In this document: positions 6,319-7,531 of the stretch, piece after piece | Layout: every line of letters begins with the position of its first letter | Position numbering within the stretch: position 1 is the first letter of the stretch | Source of the DNA: Campylobacter sp. | GTDB taxonomy: Bacteria > Campylobacterota > Campylobacteria > Campylobacterales > Campylobacteraceae | Length of the DNA: 7,531 nucleotides | Direction of reading: 5' to 3' | Assembly: GCA_021203945.1 (NCBI GenBank) | Contig: JAJQAF010000311.1 | Location: forward strand, 1-7,531 | Notes under the pieces: model-generated | What the model was told of the DNA's origin: nothing | Databases searched by the model: none | What the model saw: the letters and a program-made list of their open reading frames with translations, nothing else | Position numbers and translations under genes: made by a program

Positions 6319-6334
6319 TAAATCAAAATTTTAC

Positions 6335-7393
6335 TCATTTGACATACGGTATATACTCGCCGTATCCTAGCTTTTGCATATCTTCAAGCGGAATAAATTT
6401 TAAACTGGCGCCGTTGATACAATATCTTAAGCCGCCTCGTTCATTCGGACCGTCTTCAAATACATGTCCTAAATGAGAGTCGCTTAATTTTGAGCTTACT
6501 TCTACTCTTGACATTCCGTGGCTGTCATCTTGCTCATAGTTTAGCGCATCGGTAGTAATAGGCTTTGTAAAGCTAGGCCAGCCGCATCCGGCATCATATT
6601 TATCGGAGCTTGAAAATAGCGGTTTGCCGCTAACGATATCTACGTAAATTCCGCGCTCGTCAAATTTATCGTATTCACTACTAAATGGTCTTTCCGTAGC
6701 CTTTTCTTGGGTTACGGCATATTGTTCGTGAGTTAGTTTTTGCTTTAGTTCGCTTTTGCTTGGCATCTTAAATTTTTCATCGTCATATAGCGGTTTTTTA
6801 GCTAAATTTAGATCAATATGGCAATATCCGAATGGGTTTTTATCAAGATAGTCTTGGTGATAATCTTCGGCTAAGACGAAATTTTTAAGCTCGGATACCT
6901 CAACTGCGATTTTATCTTTAAATTTTGTCTGTTGAAAATCCATAAAGGCTTTTATCGCCGACAAATCGCTTTTATCTACATAGTAAATACCCGTTCTATA
7001 CTGACGACCTACATCGTTGCCCTGCTTATTGACCGAAGTAGGGTCTATAACTCTGAAAAAATGAGCTAAAATTTCAGCCAAATCGATACGATTAGCATCA
7101 AACGTTATATGTAAAGTCTCGGCGTGATCGGTCGAATGTATATCCTGATAAGTTGTTTTATCGCTCTTTCCGTTAGCATATCCGACGCTAGTTTTTTCAA
7201 CTCCCGCAATTTTTTTAAAATAGCCCTCCATGCCCCAAAAGCATCCGCCGGCCAAATAAATTTCTTTTAAATCTTTCTTTCCCATCAAAGGTCCTTTTAT
7301 CTCTTGTATATTCTTATTTTGCGCATTCGCAAACCCTATTGCCAGCATAACGATCGCGGCAAACCCTAAAAACGTCTTAAATATCTTTGTCAT
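6335..7393 (-). CDS. msrAB: Exported bifunctional methionine sulfoxide reductase MsrA-MsrB
   Basis: This fusion reduces both S- and R-methionine sulfoxide in oxidised proteins. A signal peptide covers about residues 1-24 (lysines, a hydrophobic core, then ANA before Gln25), so it should act in the periplasm. The MsrA domain (about 44-195) has GGCFWGME with catalytic Cys51, the DHAE motif at 89-92, and NPFGYC with probable resolving Cys191. The MsrB domain (about 215-347) has GCGWPSF (Cys270), SDSHLGHVF (304-312) and [11 protein letters not shown] with catalytic Cys325. The MsrB zinc CxxC pairs are absent, as in the zinc-free form. It resembles the H. pylori fusion and ends at [16 protein letters not shown] (7399-7404) lies 5 nt before the ATG. 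It is upstream of the DUF2249 operon on the same strand, 85 nt apart. The electron donor (a membrane MsrQ/DsbD-type partner) is not in the window. Confidence 0.96.
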   Translation of the reverse strand: MTKIFKTFLGFAAIVMLAIGFANAQNKNIQEIKGPLMGKKDLKEIYLAGGCFWGMEGYFKKIAGVEKTSVGYANGKSDKTTYQDIHSTDHAETLHITFDANRIDLAEILAHFFRVIDPTSVNKQGNDVGRQYRTGIYYVDKSDLSAIKAFMDFQQTKFKDKIAVEVSELKNFVLAEDYHQDYLDKNPFGYCHIDLNLAKKPLYDDEKFKMPSKSELKQKLTHEQYAVTQEKATERPFSSEYDKFDERGIYVDIVSGKPLFSSSDKYDAGCGWPSFTKPITTDALNYEQDDSHGMSRVEVSSKLSDSHLGHVFEDGPNERGGLRYCINGASLKFIPLEDMQKLGYGEYIPYVK

Positions 7394-7422
7394 TTATATC
7401 CTTTGTTAATTATTTCAAAGAA

Positions 7423-7428
7423 ATTATA
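7423..7428 (-). promoter_or_regulatory. -10 box of msrAB
   Basis: On the minus strand TATAAT occupies 7428-7423, 29 nt before the ATG, with T-rich sequence upstream and no clear -35, as is usual in Campylobacter. A small palindrome ATTTC-AAA-GAAAT (7412-7424) overlaps the predicted start region and could be a regulator site. A second TATAAT on the same strand lies at 7479-7474 and could give a longer leader. Confidence 0.55.
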
Positions 7429-7531
7429 ATAAACTAAAAGTTATTTAGTGTGAAATGAAATAAAATCTTAAATATTATAAAGGATTTGGCTACATTACCA
7501 AAAACTTAAAAATAAAATTTTAATTAAAAAA

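Noticed and set aside
5914..6321. Open + strand frame of 135 codons antisense to the DUF2249 gene
   Set aside because: It mirrors the DUF2249 gene and its promoter, has no ribosome binding site, and its Arg/Ile/Phe-rich translation looks like an antisense shadow.

Overview
The window looks like chromosomal DNA from an AT-rich Campylobacter outside the C. jejuni/C. coli group. The reasons are the FtsA and FtsZ sequences, the gene order ppiD-ftsA-ftsZ (as at Cj0694-Cj0695-Cj0696 in C. jejuni), and a fused periplasmic MsrA-MsrB. From memory, C. jejuni has separate msrA and msrB genes, while Helicobacter pylori has a fused one. The genus is inferred from remembered family sequences, not from a search.

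Left part, + strand (1-3676): the 3' part of a PpiD/SurA-type periplasmic folding factor, cut by the window edge, then ftsA (TTG start) and ftsZ. They are tightly packed (5 and 13 nt gaps), with ribosome binding sites that overlap or abut the previous gene's end, so they are probably co-transcribed. FtsA anchors FtsZ to the membrane through its C-terminal amphipathic helix, and FtsZ carries the C-terminal peptide that FtsA binds.

Middle (3677-4440): 764 nt with no convincing gene, lying between convergent operons. It contains a hairpin just after ftsZ, a compact set of nested stems, a ~104-nt imperfect inverted repeat, a GAAA-loop hairpin just past the end of the minus-strand operon, and stretches that could be worn-out coding sequence. 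None matches an RNA family I recognise.

Right part, - strand (7531 down to 4441): msrAB, an exported methionine sulfoxide reductase fusion with its own promoter, then a three-gene operon: a DUF2249-like small protein, a roughly 12-helix membrane protein with conserved histidines, and a MIP18/DUF59 (SufT/PaaD-like) protein. The gaps are 8 nt and an 11-nt overlap. The operon's promoter has a TATAAT box and an FNR/CRP-type palindrome TTGAG-TTAA-ATCAA centred at -41.5 from the inferred start site. A second palindrome overlaps the -10 region. This suggests an oxygen- or nitric-oxide-responsive operon that handles a metal or redox cofactor. It is the least characterised and most interesting part of the window.
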